From the NCBI GenBank assembly GCA_039649115.1, contig JBBWZQ010000376.1, positions 1-25,081 on the forward strand: a stretch of 25,081 nucleotides of DNA, written 5' to 3'. A model generated the notes under the pieces. The model had not been told where the DNA came from, made no database searches, and saw nothing but the letters and a program-made list of their open reading frames with translations. Source of the stretch: DATEJJ01 sp039649115 (GTDB lineage: Bacteria; Actinomycetota; Actinomycetes; Mycobacteriales; Micromonosporaceae). This document shows positions 14,621 to 22,457 of this stretch, piece after piece. Position 1 is the stretch's first letter. Each line of letters opens with the position of its first letter. Both the position numbers and the translations under genes were made by a program.

Positions 14621-16015
14621 ATGCCAGACGACGCAGGCACCTGGGTGGGCGCCACGGCCAAGCAGATCGCCAGGGCGGTGCGCCGCGGGGACACCTCGGC
14701 GACCCAGGTACTCGCCGATCACCTGGACTTCATCAGCCAGCACGGCAGCTCGGTAAACGCCTTCCGCCTGATGCGCCCGGAGGCGGCGGCCGAGGCCGAG
14801 GCCGTCGACGAGCAGGAGGACCTGGCCAACCTGCCGCTGGCGGGGGTGCCGATCGCGGTGAAGGAAAACACCCCGGTGGCCGGCCTGCCGACGTGGCACG
14901 GTTCGGCCGCCGCTCGGGCCGAGGTCGCGGAGACCGACCACGAAGTGGTACGGCGGCTGCGCGGCGCCGGTGCCGTGGTGGTCGGCACCACCCGCATGCC
15001 GGAGCTGGGCCTGTGGTGCCTGACCGACGACGAGACCGGGATCACCCGCAACCCGTGGCGCACCGACCGCACCCCGGGCGGCTCGTCCGGTGGCGCCGCC
15101 GCTGCCGTGGCCGCCGGGCTGGTGCCGATCGCGCACGGCAACGACGGCCTGGGCTCGGTGCGCATCCCGGCCGCCTGCTGCGGCCTGGTCGGCATCAAGC
15201 CCGGCCGCGGGGTGGTGCCGGCGCAGATGGCGGCGGAGAGCTGGTTCGGCCTGACCGAGCACGGCATCCTGGCGACCACCGTGGCGGACGCGACGATCGG
15301 GCTCGCGGTCCTGGCCGGCTGGGCGTCGCCCCGGCTGGCCGAGCCGGGCCGGCTGAAGATCGCCGTGTCGGCCAAGAGCCCGGTCGCGGGGGTACGGGCG
15401 GACAAGCCGGCCCGGGACGCGCTGGCCTCGGCCGCGCGGCTGCTGGTCGGCGTCGGGCACGACGCGGTGAACGCGAGCCCCACCTACCCCAAGGTGCTCG
15501 GGCTGCGGGGCCTCGCCACCTGGTTCGGCGCGGCGCACACCGACGTGACCGGGGCGGGCCTGGACGTGCGTACCCTGCAGCCGCGCACCCGGCGGCACGT
15601 GGGCCTGGGTGCCTGGGCCAACCGGCGCGGGCTGGTCCGCGAGGCCGACCGTGCCGGGTGGCGCACCCGCTGCGAGGACTGGTTCGGCCAGTACGACGCC
15701 CTGCTCACCCCGGCGCTGGCCAGCACGCCGCCGGCCGCCGAGCCGTGGCACGAGCGCTCCTGGCGCAGCAACTTCCTCACCTGCCTGCGCTTCGCCCCGT
15801 TCCAGGCACCGTGGAACATCGCCGGCTTTCCGGCGGTGGTGGTGCCGATGGGCGTACGCCCGGACGGGCTGCCGGTCGCGGTGCAGATCGTCGGCCCGCC
15901 CGGCGCCGAGTTGACCCTGCTCGGCCTGGCCGGCCAGTTGGAGCAGGCCTCGCCGTGGCTGCGCCACGCGCCGGGGTGGCCGCGCGGCACGGTTCCCTCC
16001 GCCGTATCGAGGTGA
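14621..16015 (+). CDS. Amidase-signature family protein
   Basis: A 464-residue amide hydrolase of the amidase-signature family. The Ser-cisSer-Lys triad is visible: Lys81 (IAVKENTPVAG), cis-Ser155 (TPGGSSGG) and nucleophile Ser179 (DGLGSVRIPA). The 24-residue spacing between the two serines is normal for the family. The usual DGGGS is DGLGS here. Length is typical of stand-alone amidases. GatA is unlikely, because no gatB/gatC lies nearby and the substrate loop differs. The substrate is unknown. ATG is preceded by GGGGAGGAAG (about 14609-14618). It starts 37 bp after the metB-like gene and its stop lies a few bases before ilvA, so all three are probably co-transcribed. Confidence 0.9.
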   Translation: MPDDAGTWVGATAKQIARAVRRGDTSATQVLADHLDFISQHGSSVNAFRLMRPEAAAEAEAVDEQEDLANLPLAGVPIAVKENTPVAGLPTWHGSAAARAEVAETDHEVVRRLRGAGAVVVGTTRMPELGLWCLTDDETGITRNPWRTDRTPGGSSGGAAAAVAAGLVPIAHGNDGLGSVRIPAACCGLVGIKPGRGVVPAQMAAESWFGLTEHGILATTVADATIGLAVLAGWASPRLAEPGRLKIAVSAKSPVAGVRADKPARDALASAARLLVGVGHDAVNASPTYPKVLGLRGLATWFGAAHTDVTGAGLDVRTLQPRTRRHVGLGAWANRRGLVREADRAGWRTRCEDWFGQYDALLTPALASTPPAAEPWHERSWRSNFLTCLRFAPFQAPWNIAGFPAVVVPMGVRPDGLPVAVQIVGPPGAELTLLGLAGQLEQASPWLRHAPGWPRGTVPSAVSR

Positions 16016-16023
16016 GGGACGCC

Positions 16024-17232
16024 GTGGACCTGGTGACGCTGGACGAGATCATGGCCGCGCGGGAGCTGCTGCACGGGGTGGTGCGGCGCACGCCGCTGGA
16101 GCCGTGCCGGCCGCTGTCCGCGAAGCTGTCCGGGCCGGCGTGGCTCAAGTGCGAAAACGTGCAGCGTGCGGGCTCGTTCAAGGTGCGCGGCGCATACGTG
16201 CGGATCGCCCGGCTCAGTGACCGGGAGCGGGCCGCGGGTGTGGTGGCGGCCAGCGCAGGCAACCACGCCCAGGGCGTCGCGCTCGCGGCCGGGCTGCTCG
16301 GCGCCGCGGTGACCGTCTTCATGCCGGTGGGCGCGCCGCTGCCCAAGCTCGCCGCGACCAAGGGGTACGGGGCGCGGGTCGAGCTGGTCGGGGACTCCGT
16401 GGACGAGTCGCTGGTCGCCGCCCAGGAGTTCGCGCGGCAGACCGGTGCCGTCCTCATCCATCCGTTCGACCACCGCGACATCATCGCCGGGCAGGGCACC
16501 GTCGCGCTGGAGATCCTGGAGCAGTGCCCCGACGTCGAGACGATCGTCGTGGGAGTCGGCGGCGGCGGGCTGATCTCGGGCATCGCGGCCGCCGCCAAGG
16601 CCCTCAAGCCGGAGGTACGCATCGTCGGGGTGCAGGCCGCCGGGGCCGCCGCGTACCCGCCCTCGCTGGCCGCGGGTCATCCGGTGCGGCTGGAGCGGTG
16701 CGGCACGATCGCGGACGGGATCGCCGTCGGCCGGCCGGGCGACCTCACCTTCGCGCACGTGAGCAAGCTCGTCGACGAGGTGGTCACGGTCGGCGACGAG
16801 GACATCTCCCGGGCGCTGCTGATGCTCATGGAGCGCGGCAAGCTCGTGGTGGAGCCGGCCGGGGGCGCGGCGGTGGCCGCCCTGCTGAGCGGATCGGCGC
16901 AGGCCGGCACGCCGGCCGTGGCCGTGCTCTCGGGCGGCAACATCGACCCGCTGCTCATGGTGCGGGTGCTCGAACACGGGCTGGCCTCGGCCGGCCGTTA
17001 CCTGCGCTGCACCGTGCGCTGCCGGGACCGGCCGGGGGAGCTGGCGGCGGTGCTCGGACTGATCGCGGACCAGGGCGCCAACGTCGTCGAGGTCTCGCAC
17101 GAGCGCCTCAACCCGCACCTGCGCCTCGGCGAGGTCGAGGTGAGCCTGTCCGTGGAGACGCGGGGTGCGGAGCACGCGGACCGCCTGATGGGCGCACTAC
17201 GCGCCGCTGGCCACGCGGTGACGGTCTCCTGA
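16024..17232 (+). CDS. ilvA: Threonine ammonia-lyase with ACT domain
   Basis: A 402-residue PLP enzyme that deaminates threonine to 2-oxobutanoate and ammonia, feeding isoleucine synthesis or threonine catabolism. Motifs are the PLP lysine Lys53 in GSFKVRGAYVR, SAGNHAQGVA, the phosphate-binding GVGGGGLISG, and VLSGGNID. A single C-terminal ACT domain (about 325-402, RDRPGELAAVLGLIADQGAN) matches the short catabolic/TdcB-like actinobacterial type more than the long two-ACT biosynthetic enzyme. I favour GTG 16024 because GAGGG lies 5 nt upstream. An alternative GTG at 16012 overlaps the amidase stop as GTGA. Either way, translation is likely coupled to the amidase. The stop is separated by a single base from the greA stop on the other strand. 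Confidence 0.93.
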   Translation: MDLVTLDEIMAARELLHGVVRRTPLEPCRPLSAKLSGPAWLKCENVQRAGSFKVRGAYVRIARLSDRERAAGVVAASAGNHAQGVALAAGLLGAAVTVFMPVGAPLPKLAATKGYGARVELVGDSVDESLVAAQEFARQTGAVLIHPFDHRDIIAGQGTVALEILEQCPDVETIVVGVGGGGLISGIAAAAKALKPEVRIVGVQAAGAAAYPPSLAAGHPVRLERCGTIADGIAVGRPGDLTFAHVSKLVDEVVTVGDEDISRALLMLMERGKLVVEPAGGAAVAALLSGSAQAGTPAVAVLSGGNIDPLLMVRVLEHGLASAGRYLRCTVRCRDRPGELAAVLGLIADQGANVVEVSHERLNPHLRLGEVEVSLSVETRGAEHADRLMGALRAAGHAVTVS

Positions 17233-17233
17233 C

Positions 17234-17734
17234 CTAGCCCCCGTAGGGCTCGAATCTGATCACGGTCACCTTGATGTCGGCGCCGCTCGGCGCCGTGTAG
17301 GTGACGGTGTCGCCCGGTCGCGCGCCCACGATCGCGGTGCCGAGCGCGGATTCGGGGCTGTACACGGTCAGTTCCGTGGTGGAGGCGATCTCCCGGGAAC
17401 CGAGCAGGAACGTCTCGGTGTCGTCCTTGTCGTCGTCGAAGTAGATGGTGACGACGCTGCCAGCCGCCACCACGTCGGCCTTCGGCGCCTCGCCGACGTG
17501 CGCGTTTCGCAGGAACTCCTTGAGGTAGCGGATGCGCCCCTCCTGCTTGCCCTGCTCCTCCCGGGCGGCGTGGTAGCCGCCGTTCTCCCGCAGGTCGCCC
17601 TCTTCGCGACGCGCGTTGATCTCGGCGGCGATCACCGTACGGTTCGCGACGAGTTGGTCGAGGTCCGCCTGGAGTCGGTCGTACGCCTCCTGGGAAAGCC
17701 AGGTACCGGGCGCCTCGCGATCACTGGTGGCCAC
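17234..17734 (-). CDS. greA: Transcription elongation factor GreA
   Basis: A 166-residue factor that enters the secondary channel of RNA polymerase and stimulates cleavage of backtracked transcripts. The N-terminal coiled coil (about 8-85) carries the functional tip, EEGDLRENGGYHAAREEQGK, with its conserved acidic pair. The C-terminal FKBP-like domain (about 90-166) has the VVTIYFDDD and ALGTAIVGARPGD strands, the latter part of the GreA/GreB C-terminal signature. I use the GTG at 17734, since GGAGGGG (17744-17750) lies 9 nt upstream; the longer open frame has no such site. The gene is convergent with ilvA with one base between the stops and no terminator hairpin there. DUF4307 lies 58 bp upstream on the same strand. 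Confidence 0.96.
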   Translation of the reverse strand: MATSDREAPGTWLSQEAYDRLQADLDQLVANRTVIAAEINARREEGDLRENGGYHAAREEQGKQEGRIRYLKEFLRNAHVGEAPKADVVAAGSVVTIYFDDDKDDTETFLLGSREIASTTELTVYSPESALGTAIVGARPGDTVTYTAPSGADIKVTVIRFEPYGG

Positions 17735-17792
17735 AGTCGGAATCCCCTCCGGGTTGAACAGAACGGAACTACCAACGTACCAGCGGCGCAAC

Positions 17793-18203
17793 TCACCGGG
17801 GAGCGGTGTTGCAACCAAGGATGTCCACCAGTACCGCGGGTGCCTTGGTCGCCATCGTGTACGTCGTGGTCACCCGGCCACCCGTACCCACTTTCACCTC
17901 GGCATACCCGGTTTCCGCGCCGTACCGGTCCTTGGCCTGCAACCGGCACAGCGCCGTGTCGGCAACCGGCTTGCGCACCTCGAACATGACCGTCACGTGA
18001 GAATCGGTCACGTCGCTGTACCGCAGCACGGTCGACTGGTAGGAGTGGGCACCGTACTGGCCGTACAGGCGCAGGGTCAGCCAGATCAGGGCGAGCGCGG
18101 CGATCCCCACCAGCACCAGCGGGACCATGCGCGGGGACCGGCCACCCTCGCGCCGGTGGCCGTACCGGCCGGGCGGGAATATCGGGGCCTCCTGCTGCGT
18201 CAC
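17793..18203 (-). CDS. DUF4307 membrane-anchored protein
   Basis: A 136-residue protein with a short basic cytoplasmic N-terminus, one transmembrane helix (about 26-46, VPLVLVGIAALALIWLTL) and a roughly 85-residue extracytoplasmic beta-rich domain containing two cysteines that could pair (CRLQAKDRYG and LGCNTAPR). It matches DUF4307, an actinobacterial family usually found next to mca, but no function is established. The GTG start has no good upstream ribosome binding site. It is divergent from mca, so the 157 bp between the two starts must serve both promoters and contain the 18-bp tandem repeats. It lies 58 bp upstream of greA and may be co-transcribed with it. Confidence 0.85.
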   Translation of the reverse strand: MTQQEAPIFPPGRYGHRREGGRSPRMVPLVLVGIAALALIWLTLRLYGQYGAHSYQSTVLRYSDVTDSHVTVMFEVRKPVADTALCRLQAKDRYGAETGYAEVKVGTGGRVTTTYTMATKAPAVLVDILGCNTAPR

Positions 18204-18259
18204 GGCTGAACGGTGGTCGTCTTGTCAGAGGTATCGGCAAGAATGGTCACGGTCTCATC

Positions 18260-18379
18260 ATGGCAGGCGACAGCATCACCACGAGCGACAGCATCACCAC
18301 GAGCGACAGCATCACCACGAGCGACAGCATCACCAGAGCGAACATGGCGAGGAGTTACCGGTGGTCCAGCTGCGACTGA
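18260..18379 (+). other. Possible upstream ORF of hexapeptide repeats overlapping the mca start
   Basis: An ATG at 18260 opens a 39-codon frame encoding MAGDSITT followed by repeats of SDSITT, and ends at TGA 18377-18379, inside mca and out of its frame. No Shine-Dalgarno precedes it. It may be only a by-product of the DNA repeat, because an 18-bp unit leaves all frames open. If translated, it could couple to or limit mca translation. Confidence 0.25.
18267..18338. repeat. 18-bp tandem repeat in the mca/DUF4307 intergenic region
   Basis: Three exact copies of GCGACAGCATCACCACGA (18267-18284, 18285-18302, 18303-18320) are followed by a fourth copy degenerate in its last bases (18321-18338). 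The array ends 22 nt before the mca start codon and lies within its 5' leader. A multiple of three keeps overlapping frames open as copies change. Confidence 0.95.
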
Positions 18380-19239
18380 TGGCAGTGCACGCACACCCCG
18401 ACGACGAGTCGAGCAAGGGCGCGGCAACCATGGCCCGGTATGTCTCGCAAGGCGTCGACGTGCTGGTCGTGACCTGCACCGGTGGCGAGCGGGGCAGCGT
18501 GCTCAACCCCAAGCTGGACCGCCCGGAGATCTGGGAGAACATCGGCACGCTGCGGCGGGCGGAGATGGACCGGGCCCGGGAGATCCTCGGGGTCCGGCAG
18601 GAGTGGCTCGGCTTCGTCGACTCCGGGCTGCCCGAGGGTGACCCGCTGCCGCCGCTGCCGGAGGGGTGCTTCGCGCTCATGGACGTCGACGTGGCTGCCC
18701 GGGAGCTCGTCAAGGTCATCCGGGCCGAGCGGCCGCACGTGATCATCACGTACGACGAGAACGGCGGGTACCCACACCCCGACCACATCATGACCCACAA
18801 GATCTCGATGGCCGCCTTCGACGCCGCCGGTGACCCGGACCGCCACCCGGAACTCGGCGCGCCGTGGCAACCACTGAAGCTCTACTACCACGCGTGGTCA
18901 CGGCGCCGGTTCGTCCTCATGCACGAGGCGATGCTCGCCGCCGGCCTGGAATCCCCGTTCGCCCAGATGCTGGAGTCGTGGCCGGAGCGGCCGGACGGCG
19001 AGGTGCGGATCACCACCCGGGTCGAGTGCGCCGAATTCTTCGAGACCCGCGACGACGCGCTGCGGGCGCACGCGACCCAGGTCGACCCCGAGGGTTTCTG
19101 GTTCCACTGCCCGATGGAGATCCAGCAGAAGGTCTGGCCGACCGAGGACTACCAGCTGGTCCGGTCGCTGGTGGCCGGCGACCCGCCCGAGGACGACCTC
19201 TTCCAGGGCGTGCGAGAGGCAGTACGGTTGGGACGATGA
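18361..19239 (+). CDS. mca: Mycothiol S-conjugate amidase
   Basis: A 292-residue zinc amidase of the MshB/Mca (LmbE-like) family. It cleaves mycothiol S-conjugates into a mercapturic acid, which is exported, and GlcN-inositol, which is recycled. It is thus the detoxification arm of mycothiol metabolism in the cytoplasm. The zinc site is visible as AHPDDESSKG (His12, Asp15) and YPHPDH (His142). The extended C-terminus with WPTEDYQLV is typical of Mca and separates it from the deacetylase MshB. I start at GTG 18361, because GAGGAG (18349-18354) is 6 nt upstream. The in-frame upstream extension is just the 18-bp repeats read as His-rich codons. The next gene overlaps the stop by 4 bp. Confidence 0.95.
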   Translation: MVQLRLMAVHAHPDDESSKGAATMARYVSQGVDVLVVTCTGGERGSVLNPKLDRPEIWENIGTLRRAEMDRAREILGVRQEWLGFVDSGLPEGDPLPPLPEGCFALMDVDVAARELVKVIRAERPHVIITYDENGGYPHPDHIMTHKISMAAFDAAGDPDRHPELGAPWQPLKLYYHAWSRRRFVLMHEAMLAAGLESPFAQMLESWPERPDGEVRITTRVECAEFFETRDDALRAHATQVDPEGFWFHCPMEIQQKVWPTEDYQLVRSLVAGDPPEDDLFQGVREAVRLGR

Positions 19240-19481
19240 GCACCGTGTTCGCGCTACCCACCGAGAACAACTTCGGCGACACCGTACCCAACGGGGTGGC
19301 CGGCCCGCTGGGGCTGTTCATCACCGTGCTGCTGGTGATCGCGACCGTCCTGCTCATCCGCAACATGAACAGCCGCTTGCGGCGCCTGCCCGAGAGGTTT
19401 CCCGTCCAGGATGGCCCGGGAGCCGAGGCAGCCGAGGATGCCGCCCCGCCTGCGCCTGCCGAGGAGTCGCCGAAGGCGTGA
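19236..19481 (+). CDS. Small single-pass membrane protein of the mca operon
   Basis: An 81-residue protein. It has a short N-terminus (about 1-22), one transmembrane helix (about 23-43, LGLFITVLLVIATVLLI), and a cytoplasmic tail that begins basic (NMNSRLRRLPERF) and ends acidic and proline/alanine-rich. ATG overlaps the mca stop as ATGA, so translation is coupled. No known domain is visible. Small proteins of this layout commonly accompany mca in actinobacteria, but the role is unknown. Confidence 0.85.
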   Translation: MSTVFALPTENNFGDTVPNGVAGPLGLFITVLLVIATVLLIRNMNSRLRRLPERFPVQDGPGAEAAEDAAPPAPAEESPKA

Positions 19482-19542
19482 CCGGCGCGTGAAGCTTCGG
19501 TTGTCCCGCCACCGGACTCTGTCGATACCGGCCGATATGGCT

Positions 19543-19720
19543 TAGCCTTCCGCCAGGGCTTGTCGGCCCCGGGCTGTTCCGGACCGTCGCGGGCCCTCGC
19601 CCGTCGCCTGGGGAAGGGCAGGTCCGATGTCGAGGTTGGCAGGCCCTCGCCCCGCTGGCCGATACCGCATCGCGGCCCGACCTGGCGATGATGGGTGCGT
19701 ACCTCGAAAGGGGGCCACTC
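19543..19720 (+). promoter_or_regulatory. Probable promoter and long leader of the GGDEF-EAL gene
   Basis: TAGCCT at 19543-19548 is the best -10 candidate, implying a leader of about 165 nt. The leader contains a direct repeat of GGCCCTCGCCC (19592-19602 and 19642-19652), with GGGCCC/CGCCC stretches able to pair with GGGGAAGGGC downstream. GGCCGATA also occurs at 19530-19537 and near 19658. I could not match it to a known riboswitch class. Confidence 0.35.
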
Positions 19721-22363
19721 GTGACCGGCCCGGGTGACGTACCGCGCACAGCCATCAGTGGTGTGCGCGCGCAGCTCGCCCGGCTGGCCGGCGCGCCGAC
19801 CGCGACGCGCCGGGTGCGGTTCTTGACGCTGGCCGTCTACATCGTCGCCGTGCTGTTCATCCCGCTGGGCCTGGTGGCGCAGGTACTGGACGCCGGCCGC
19901 CCGGCCAGCCTGTACCAGCTGGCCGTCGCGGTCGGCACGGTCGCGGTGAGCCAGCTCGCGGTGGTACGGGTGCGCGTCGGGGCGGCCCGGCTGTCGCTGG
20001 GCTGGGGCGAGGCGTCGCTCGTCGTCCTGCTGTACCTGATCCCCGCCGGCTGGGTCCCGCTCGCGATCTTCCTGGGCGTCACGGTTGCCATGATCGTTCT
20101 GCAGCTCTTCGGCGACCGGCGTCCGATCTGGCTGATGGCGTACAACGCGACAGCTCAGACGGTCGCCGGTGGCTGCGCGGCCATCCTCGCGGGACTGATC
20201 CGGGAGCCGTACCACTCCGCGCTGACCACCCGCGTGACCGTGGCTCTGATCGCCAGCGCCCTGCTGTACGCCGCGATCGCCGTGGTCCTCATCGCGGCGG
20301 TGGCGAGCGAGCGCGGCGGCACGCGGTTCACCGAGGTCGCCGCCCGTACCTTCGCCGGCAAGCTGTTCATGACGGTCGGCAACGTGACGGTCGGCCTGAT
20401 CATCGTGGCGATGCTGGGCGTCGGAATGCTCTGGCTGGTCGTCCTGCCGCCGGTGCTGTGGCTGCTGCACCAGTCCTACGCGTACCGGATGCGGGTCGAC
20501 GACGAGCGCCGGGGCTGGCGGATCTTCTCCACCGCGACCCGCGCGCTCAACCAGCTCGACGAGGGTGCGGTCGCCGAGGCGGCGGTGGAGGGTGTGGTGC
20601 GGCTGTTCCTGGCCGACTCCGCCGAGGTCCTGGTGCCGCGCTCCGACGGTACCGTCTGCTGTTATTTCGGTGGCCGCGGCGCCGACGTGTCCGCGGCGCT
20701 GGTCGGCCCCGTGCCCCGCACGCCCGCGGACGGTCGTTCCCACGACGGCCCGTGGGTCGCCGCCGCCCACCCGGACGCCACGCCGCTGGCGCCGGGCTGC
20801 GTGGCCGCCCGGCCGCTGCTCGTCGGCGGCGCGGACGTGGGCGAACTGCGGATCCGCTTCGCCCGGCCGATCGAACTCAGCAACCGGGAGCAGATGCAGC
20901 TCTCCGCGTTCGGCGACGCGGTGGCGGCGGCTTTGCACGACGCGGCGGCGCACCAGCGGCTGCACACGATGTCCGCACAGAGTTCGCTGGACGCGATGCT
21001 CGACCCGCTGACCGGCGTGCCCAACCGGGAGGGGCTGCTCACCGGCGGCGCGGCGGCCCTGGCCCGGCTGCACCGGGACGCGCCGGTCGCGCTGCTGGTC
21101 CTGGACATCAACCACTTCAAGGAGGTCAACGACACCCTCGGCCACACGGCCGGCGACGACCTCGTCCGCATCACGGCGACCCGGATCAGCGGCGCCAGCC
21201 AGGAAGGCGACCTGGTCGGCCGGCTGGGCGGCGACGAGTTCGGCCTGCTCATCACCGAACTGTCCGCTGAGGAGGCGGACGCCAGCGACGGGGCCGCTGG
21301 CGAGCCGGGCCTGCGGCACGCGCTGCGCCGGGCACGCGAACTGGCCGACCTGCTGGCCACCCCGACAGAGGTGGCCGGGCTGCAACTGGCTGTGGAGGCA
21401 TCGATCGGGGTTGCCGCCGCACCGGCGGCCGGCTGCGACATGATCGAGCTGCTGCGCCGCGCGGACATCGCGATGTACCAGGCGAAGCGCGGTGGCGGCG
21501 CGGTCGCGTGGTACGACAGCGCGAGCGACGTGGCCAGCACCGACCGGCTCACCCTGCTGGCCGAGCTGCGCGAGGCGCTGTCCGCCCGGCCGCCACAGTT
21601 GGTGCTCGTCATGCAGCCCACGGTCGACCTCAGCAGCGGCGCGCCGATCAGCGTGGAGGCGCTCGTGCGGTGGCGGCACCCGCGCCGCGGCGAGCTGAGG
21701 CCCGCGGAGTTCATCGACGTGCTGGAGAACAGCGAGCTGGTCGGGCCGTTCACGCGGCACGTGCTGGACGAGGCGTTGCGCTCGGCGGCGCAGTGGGCCG
21801 CCGAGGGGATTCCGGTACCGGTCTCGGTCAACCTCTCGCCGCGCAGTCTGCTCTCCCGCGCCCTGCCCAACGAGGTCGGCATCCTGCTGGCCCGGCACAA
21901 GCTGCCGCCCGAGCGGCTGGTGCTGGAGATCACCGAGACCGTGGTCGTACCGGAGGTCAAGGTGGTCACCGAGGTTCTCGCCGGGCTCCGCGCGCTCGGC
22001 GTGCAACTGGCCGTCGACGACTTCGGCACCGGGTACTCGTCGCTCACGTTCCTGACCCGCATCCACGTGGACGAGGTCAAGGTGGACCAGACGTTCGTGA
22101 GCCGGATGGTGGAGTCGCCGGAGGCGATGGCGATCGTACGGACCACCGTCGACCTCGCCAGGCAGCTGAACCTGCGCGTGGTGGCCGAGGGCGTGGAGAC
22201 GGCGGTACAGCGGAAGGCGCTGGTCGGGCTCGGTTGTACCGCGGCGCAGGGGTACCACTTCTGCGCGCCGGTGCCGCCCGAGAAGGTGGTATCGGCGCTG
22301 CAGTCCCTGCTGGGCTCGGCCGGTGCGCGGGTGATCCCGCTGCGCGCCGAGGGCGCCTATTAG
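19721..22363 (+). CDS. Membrane-bound GGDEF-EAL protein (c-di-GMP turnover)
   Basis: An 880-residue signalling protein. The N-terminal membrane sensor has about seven hydrophobic helices (about 30-260). A GAF-like input region follows (about 275-400), then a GGDEF diguanylate cyclase domain with intact GGDEF at 503-507, then an EAL phosphodiesterase domain beginning with Glu646-Ala-Leu. The EAL domain keeps its catalytic set: NLSPRSL, EITETVV, DDFGTGYSSL, KVDQTFV, AEGVET and a QGYHFCAPVP end. The RxxD inhibitory site before GGDEF is not conserved (QEGD instead), so product inhibition is probably lost. Both activities may exist, with net direction set by the sensor. I start at GTG 19721, because GAAAGGGGG (19706-19714) lies 6 nt upstream; ATGs at 19688/19691 lack a site. 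Confidence 0.93.
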   Translation: MTGPGDVPRTAISGVRAQLARLAGAPTATRRVRFLTLAVYIVAVLFIPLGLVAQVLDAGRPASLYQLAVAVGTVAVSQLAVVRVRVGAARLSLGWGEASLVVLLYLIPAGWVPLAIFLGVTVAMIVLQLFGDRRPIWLMAYNATAQTVAGGCAAILAGLIREPYHSALTTRVTVALIASALLYAAIAVVLIAAVASERGGTRFTEVAARTFAGKLFMTVGNVTVGLIIVAMLGVGMLWLVVLPPVLWLLHQSYAYRMRVDDERRGWRIFSTATRALNQLDEGAVAEAAVEGVVRLFLADSAEVLVPRSDGTVCCYFGGRGADVSAALVGPVPRTPADGRSHDGPWVAAAHPDATPLAPGCVAARPLLVGGADVGELRIRFARPIELSNREQMQLSAFGDAVAAALHDAAAHQRLHTMSAQSSLDAMLDPLTGVPNREGLLTGGAAALARLHRDAPVALLVLDINHFKEVNDTLGHTAGDDLVRITATRISGASQEGDLVGRLGGDEFGLLITELSAEEADASDGAAGEPGLRHALRRARELADLLATPTEVAGLQLAVEASIGVAAAPAAGCDMIELLRRADIAMYQAKRGGGAVAWYDSASDVASTDRLTLLAELREALSARPPQLVLVMQPTVDLSSGAPISVEALVRWRHPRRGELRPAEFIDVLENSELVGPFTRHVLDEALRSAAQWAAEGIPVPVSVNLSPRSLLSRALPNEVGILLARHKLPPERLVLEITETVVVPEVKVVTEVLAGLRALGVQLAVDDFGTGYSSLTFLTRIHVDEVKVDQTFVSRMVESPEAMAIVRTTVDLARQLNLRVVAEGVETAVQRKALVGLGCTAAQGYHFCAPVPPEKVVSALQSLLGSAGARVIPLRAEGAY

Positions 22364-22392
22364 CCGCGTTCGCCGGTCACAGTCGCTCGTTG

Positions 22393-22414
22393 TAGCGTGT
22401 CATAGCGGATGACA
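22393..22414 (+). promoter_or_regulatory. Candidate promoter and operator of the VOC gene
   Basis: TAGCGT (22393-22398) is a possible -10. It overlaps a perfect inverted repeat TGTCAT-AGCGG-ATGACA (22398-22414), placed where a repressor could cover the transcription start, about 45-60 nt before the gene. Confidence 0.4.
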
Positions 22415-22457
22415 GCGGCGCCTGGCCGGGTGCCACAGCGAGCAGGAGGAGCACATC

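Noticed and set aside
14893..16011. N-terminal extension of ilvA through the amidase region
   Set aside because: The in-frame sequence is a shadow of the amidase gene. IlvA homology begins at 16024 with a ribosome binding site just upstream.
18267..18338. CRISPR-like array
   Set aside because: The 18-bp units are contiguous with no unique spacers and no cas genes are present; it is a simple tandem repeat.
19010..22258. 1082-codon open frame on the minus strand
   Set aside because: It runs antisense through mca, the small membrane protein and the GGDEF-EAL gene, has low-complexity Arg/Gly/Gln/His composition and no motif. It is a GC-rich shadow.
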